Below are positions 3,484 to 6,187 of a stretch of 6,187 bases of DNA, one piece after another. The notes under the pieces are model-generated. The model was not told where the DNA came from, made no database searches, and saw nothing but the letters and a program-made list of their open reading frames with translations. The position numbers and the translations under genes are program-made. Location: contig USKR01000084.1 of NCBI GenBank assembly GCA_900555215.1, positions 1 to 6,187 on the forward strand. The letters are read 5' to 3'. Origin of the DNA: an uncultured Ruminococcus sp. (GTDB lineage: Bacteria > Bacillota > Clostridia > Lachnospirales > Lachnospiraceae). The number at the start of each line of letters is the position of its first letter. Positions within the stretch are counted from its first letter, which is position 1.

Positions 3484-6187
3484 TTATTTCTGTGCTTCCA
3501 GATTCTTAAATGCCGTGGAAAGCATCAGCTTGATCCTGTTAAGCTGGTTTACTTCACTTGCGCCCGGGTCGAAGTCGATCGCAACGATATTGGACTGCGG
3601 GTGAAGCCTTCTCAGTTCTTTGATGACGCCTTTACCGACCACATGGTTCGGCAGGCAGGCGAACGGCTGGGTACAAACGATATTGCCTGCGCCGCTGTGG
3701 ATCAGTTCAAGCATCTCTCCGGTCAGGAACCAGCCCTCTCCGGTCTGGTTTCCGATGGATACGATCTCGGATGCCATTTTCGCCAGATCCTCTATGTGCG
3801 CCGGAGGATCAAAATGTTTACTCTCGGCAAAGGCCTTTGTTGCAGGAGCGCGCAGCCATTCCACTGCTTTGATGCCCAGGTTGCCGATCAGTGCTTTTGA
3901 CTTTTTGAATCCAAGGTGAGACACTTTGAAATTCTGGTTGTAGAAACAGTACTGCATAAAGTCGATCAGATCGGGAACAACTGCCTCTGCGCCCTCTGCC
4001 TCAAGCAAATCCACGAGGTGATTATTCGCCGCCGGAAGGAATTTTACGAGGATCTCACCTACCACGCCTACGCGCGGCTTTTTGATGTCAAGCGTCTCTA
4101 TGTTGTCAAAATCATTGATGATGTCGCGGCAGAGTTTTTTGAATTTTTTCCGCGACGGATATCCCTCGGATACAAATTTCTGGCACACGTCCACCCATTT
4201 GCGGTGGATCGCGTTGGTCGTGCCCGGCACTGCCTCATAAGGACGCATCCGGTAAACACATTTCATGAAAATATCGCCAAACACTGCTGCATAGGCAATG
4301 CGGACAGCGAGCGGCAGTGTGATCTTGAATCCCGGGCTCGCCTCCAGTCCGCTCAAGTTGATGGAGATGACAGGGATATGTGCATATCCTGCTTTTTTCA
4401 GCGCGCGGCGGATAAAGCCGATATAATTGGACGCACGGCATCCGCCGCCTGTCTGGCTGATGATGACCGCAAGATGGTCTGTATCGTACTGACCGGACAG
4501 GATGGCGTCCATGATCTGTCCGACCACGATAAGGGACGGATAGCAGGCGTCGTTGTTCACATATTTTAATCCCATGTCCACTGCCTGACGGTTGTCGTTC
4601 GGCAGCACTTCAATCTTGTATCCTGCCGCCTTAAACGCAGGCTCCAGCAGTTCGAAGTGGATCGGAGACATCTGCGGGCAGAGAATAGTATGGGTCTTGC
4701 GCATCTCTTTCGTGAATGGCACTTTTTCAATGGAAGCCGGGCGAATGGTCCTTTCTGCCTTTTTCTGCTCTCTTACCCGGATTGCGGCAAGAAGAGAACG
4801 CACGCGGATCCGGGCAGCTCCCAGGTTATTCACCTCATCGATCTTCAGTGTGGTGTAGATCTTGTCGGAATTCGTCAGGATCTCCGCCACCTGGTCCGTG
4901 GTCACGGCGTCCAGACCGCAGCCAAAGGAGTTGAGCTGGATCAGATCCAGGTTCTCTGTTGTCTTTACATAATTTGCCGCGGCATACAGGCGGGAGTGGT
5001 ACATCCACTGGTCCATGACATTCAACGGACGCTCAACCTGATGGAGGTGGGACACTGAATCCTCAGTCAGCACGGCGATATTATAGGAGTTGATCATCTC
5101 CGGGAGACCGTGGTGTACTTCAGGATCAATATGGTAAGGACGTCCGGCGAGGACGATCCCGCGGTTCCCTGTGTCATTCAGGAATTTGATAGTTTCTTCT
5201 CCCTTCCTGCGCATATCTTCGCGGCAGGCGGCGAGCTCATTCCAGGCATCATGAACGGCTGCCCTGATCTCACTGTCAGAAAGGGAGAACTTTTTGCCGA
5301 GCTCTTCGATCAGACGGTAGGAGATTGTCTCCTCGCTCTGGAGGGACAGGAACGGATGGATGAAATCCACCTCGCCATGTACGATCGGATCCATATTATT
5401 TTTAATGTTCTCCGGGTAGGAGGTGACGATGGGGCAGTTGTAGTGGTTGTTCGCCTCTTCAAATTCATTCCGCTCATAGGGAATGGACGGATAGAAGATG
5501 TGCTTCACGCCTTTGTTGATCAGCCACTGTACATGGCCGTGCGCCAGTTTCGCCGGATAACATTCGGACTCGCTTGGGATGGACTCGATGCCCAGCTCGT
5601 ATATCTTTCTTGTAGAGGCCGGAGAGAGCACTACCCGGAAGCCCAGTTTCGTGAAGAACGTAAACCAGAACGGATAGTTTTCATACATGTTCAGCACGCG
5701 CGGGATACCGATGACGCCGCGTTTTGCCTCTTCCTCGGAGAGCGGCTCATAATCAAAGTAGCGGTGGAACTTGTAGTCAAACAGGTTCGGCATGGTGTTT
5801 TTGGATTTCTCCTTGCCGAGACCGTGCTCACACCGGTTGCCGGTGATAAACTTACGTCCGCCGCTGAAATGGTTGATAGTCAGACGGCACGTATTGGTAC
5901 AGCCGCGGCATTTTGTCATGGTGGTAGAGTATTCCAGATTTTTGATATCCTCAATGGAGAGCATGGTCGTGCCCTCGCAGTCCGTATACCGCTCGCGTGC
6001 GATAAGTGCTGCACCGAATGCACCCATGATCCCGGCGATATCCGGGCGGATGGCCTCGCAGTCCGCGATCTTCTCAAAGCTGCGCAGAACTGCATTATTA
6101 TAAAAGGTTCCTCCCTGTACTACGATGTGGTTCCCGAGCTCGGAAGCGCTGGACACTTTGATGACTTTAAACAACGCGTTCTTGATG
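3484..6187 (-). CDS. giant acyl-CoA dehydratase activase / 2-hydroxyacyl-CoA dehydratase-like fusion (5' partial)
   Basis: The frame is open from the window edge (6186) to TAA at 3486-3484, about 900 residues. The TTG at 6174 is internal: codons for IKNA precede it in frame, and the sequence there is mid-domain. Numbering from 6174, residues 1-61 are the end of a BadF/BadG/BcrA/BcrD-type ATPase domain ([34 protein letters not shown]). Next comes a cysteine cluster, KCRGCTNTC plus NRCEHG (C89, C92, C96, C115), a likely iron-sulfur site. Residues about 150-425 resemble DUF2229 (PF09989), with [12 protein letters not shown] (C205), [10 protein letters not shown] (343-352) and FGCGLDAV (C419). 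Residues about 494-860 are HgdB-like, with NDACYPS (C544), GGGCRASNY (C579), VGVVGE (702-707) and [14 protein letters not shown] (C840). Members of this anaerobe family are about 1400 residues long and normally begin with ATPase domains, here outside the window. The ATPase is thought to drive one electron into a [4Fe-4S] dehydratase acting on CoA esters. The substrate is unknown. Confidence 0.92.
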   Translation of the reverse strand, partial: IKNALFKVIKVSSASELGNHIVVQGGTFYNNAVLRSFEKIADCEAIRPDIAGIMGAFGAALIARERYTDCEGTTMLSIEDIKNLEYSTTMTKCRGCTNTCRLTINHFSGGRKFITGNRCEHGLGKEKSKNTMPNLFDYKFHRYFDYEPLSEEEAKRGVIGIPRVLNMYENYPFWFTFFTKLGFRVVLSPASTRKIYELGIESIPSESECYPAKLAHGHVQWLINKGVKHIFYPSIPYERNEFEEANNHYNCPIVTSYPENIKNNMDPIVHGEVDFIHPFLSLQSEETISYRLIEELGKKFSLSDSEIRAAVHDAWNELAACREDMRRKGEETIKFLNDTGNRGIVLAGRPYHIDPEVHHGLPEMINSYNIAVLTEDSVSHLHQVERPLNVMDQWMYHSRLYAAANYVKTTENLDLIQLNSFGCGLDAVTTDQVAEILTNSDKIYTTLKIDEVNNLGAARIRVRSLLAAIRVREQKKAERTIRPASIEKVPFTKEMRKTHTILCPQMSPIHFELLEPAFKAAGYKIEVLPNDNRQAVDMGLKYVNNDACYPSLIVVGQIMDAILSGQYDTDHLAVIISQTGGGCRASNYIGFIRRALKKAGYAHIPVISINLSGLEASPGFKITLPLAVRIAYAAVFGDIFMKCVYRMRPYEAVPGTTNAIHRKWVDVCQKFVSEGYPSRKKFKKLCRDIINDFDNIETLDIKKPRVGVVGEILVKFLPAANNHLVDLLEAEGAEAVVPDLIDFMQYCFYNQNFKVSHLGFKKSKALIGNLGIKAVEWLRAPATKAFAESKHFDPPAHIEDLAKMASEIVSIGNQTGEGWFLTGEMLELIHSGAGNIVCTQPFACLPNHVVGKGVIKELRRLHPQSNIVAIDFDPGASEVNQLNRIKLMLSTAFKNLEAQK

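Noticed and set aside
3916..4569. 217-codon plus-strand open frame antisense to the giant dehydratase-like gene
   Set aside because: It is fully embedded in the conserved coding region on the other strand, has no ribosome binding site or recognisable domain, and its translation mirrors the codons of the real gene.
6172..6174. TTG as the start of the minus-strand gene
   Set aside because: The frame continues open to the window edge with family-like sequence (IKNA) and begins inside an ATPase domain; the true start lies outside the window.

Overview
The window looks like a chromosomal segment from an anaerobic, low-to-moderate GC Firmicute, most likely of the Lachnospiraceae/Clostridia. The reasons are strong AGGAG-type ribosome binding sites, a near-consensus sigma-A promoter, a Gre-family factor, an AsnB that starts Met-Cys-Ser, and a very large activase/2-hydroxyacyl-CoA dehydratase-like protein typical of strict anaerobes. 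The genus assignment is inference. No phage, transposon, CRISPR or plasmid signature is visible.

Layout. Positions 1-74 hold the likely 3' end of an unidentified plus-strand gene. A Gre-family transcription factor (114-617) follows, then a HAD phosphatase (634-1287) 16 nt downstream with its own ribosome binding site, so these two are probably co-transcribed. After about 100 nt comes a small two-helix membrane protein (1393-1638). The 160-nt gap at 1639-1798 is the most structured non-coding stretch: a near-perfect promoter (TTGACA-N18-TATAAT), a terminator-like hairpin with a T7 tract only about 20 nt into the transcript, and a possible ribosome-binding-site-sequestering helix before asnB (1799-3379). 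A strong bidirectional terminator (about 3425-3476) separates asnB from a convergent minus-strand gene. That gene fills the rest of the window (3484-6187, 5' end outside) and encodes the C-terminal ~900 residues of a giant ATPase-activase/dehydratase fusion.

Functional picture. The plus-strand genes look like housekeeping: rescue of backtracked RNA polymerase, small-molecule dephosphorylation, and asparagine synthesis from aspartate and glutamine. The minus-strand gene belongs to the radical 2-hydroxyacyl-CoA dehydratase/benzoyl-CoA reductase activator superfamily, and its substrate is unknown. Nothing links it functionally to asnB; the two only share a terminator.

Most worth a second look: (1) the putative attenuator or small RNA directly behind the asnB promoter; (2) an apparent internal duplication in the giant dehydratase-like protein, with paired CYP(A/S) and F(G/A)C motifs, which suggests two fused dehydratase-like halves. 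I see no clear multi-gene novel defence or mobile system here.
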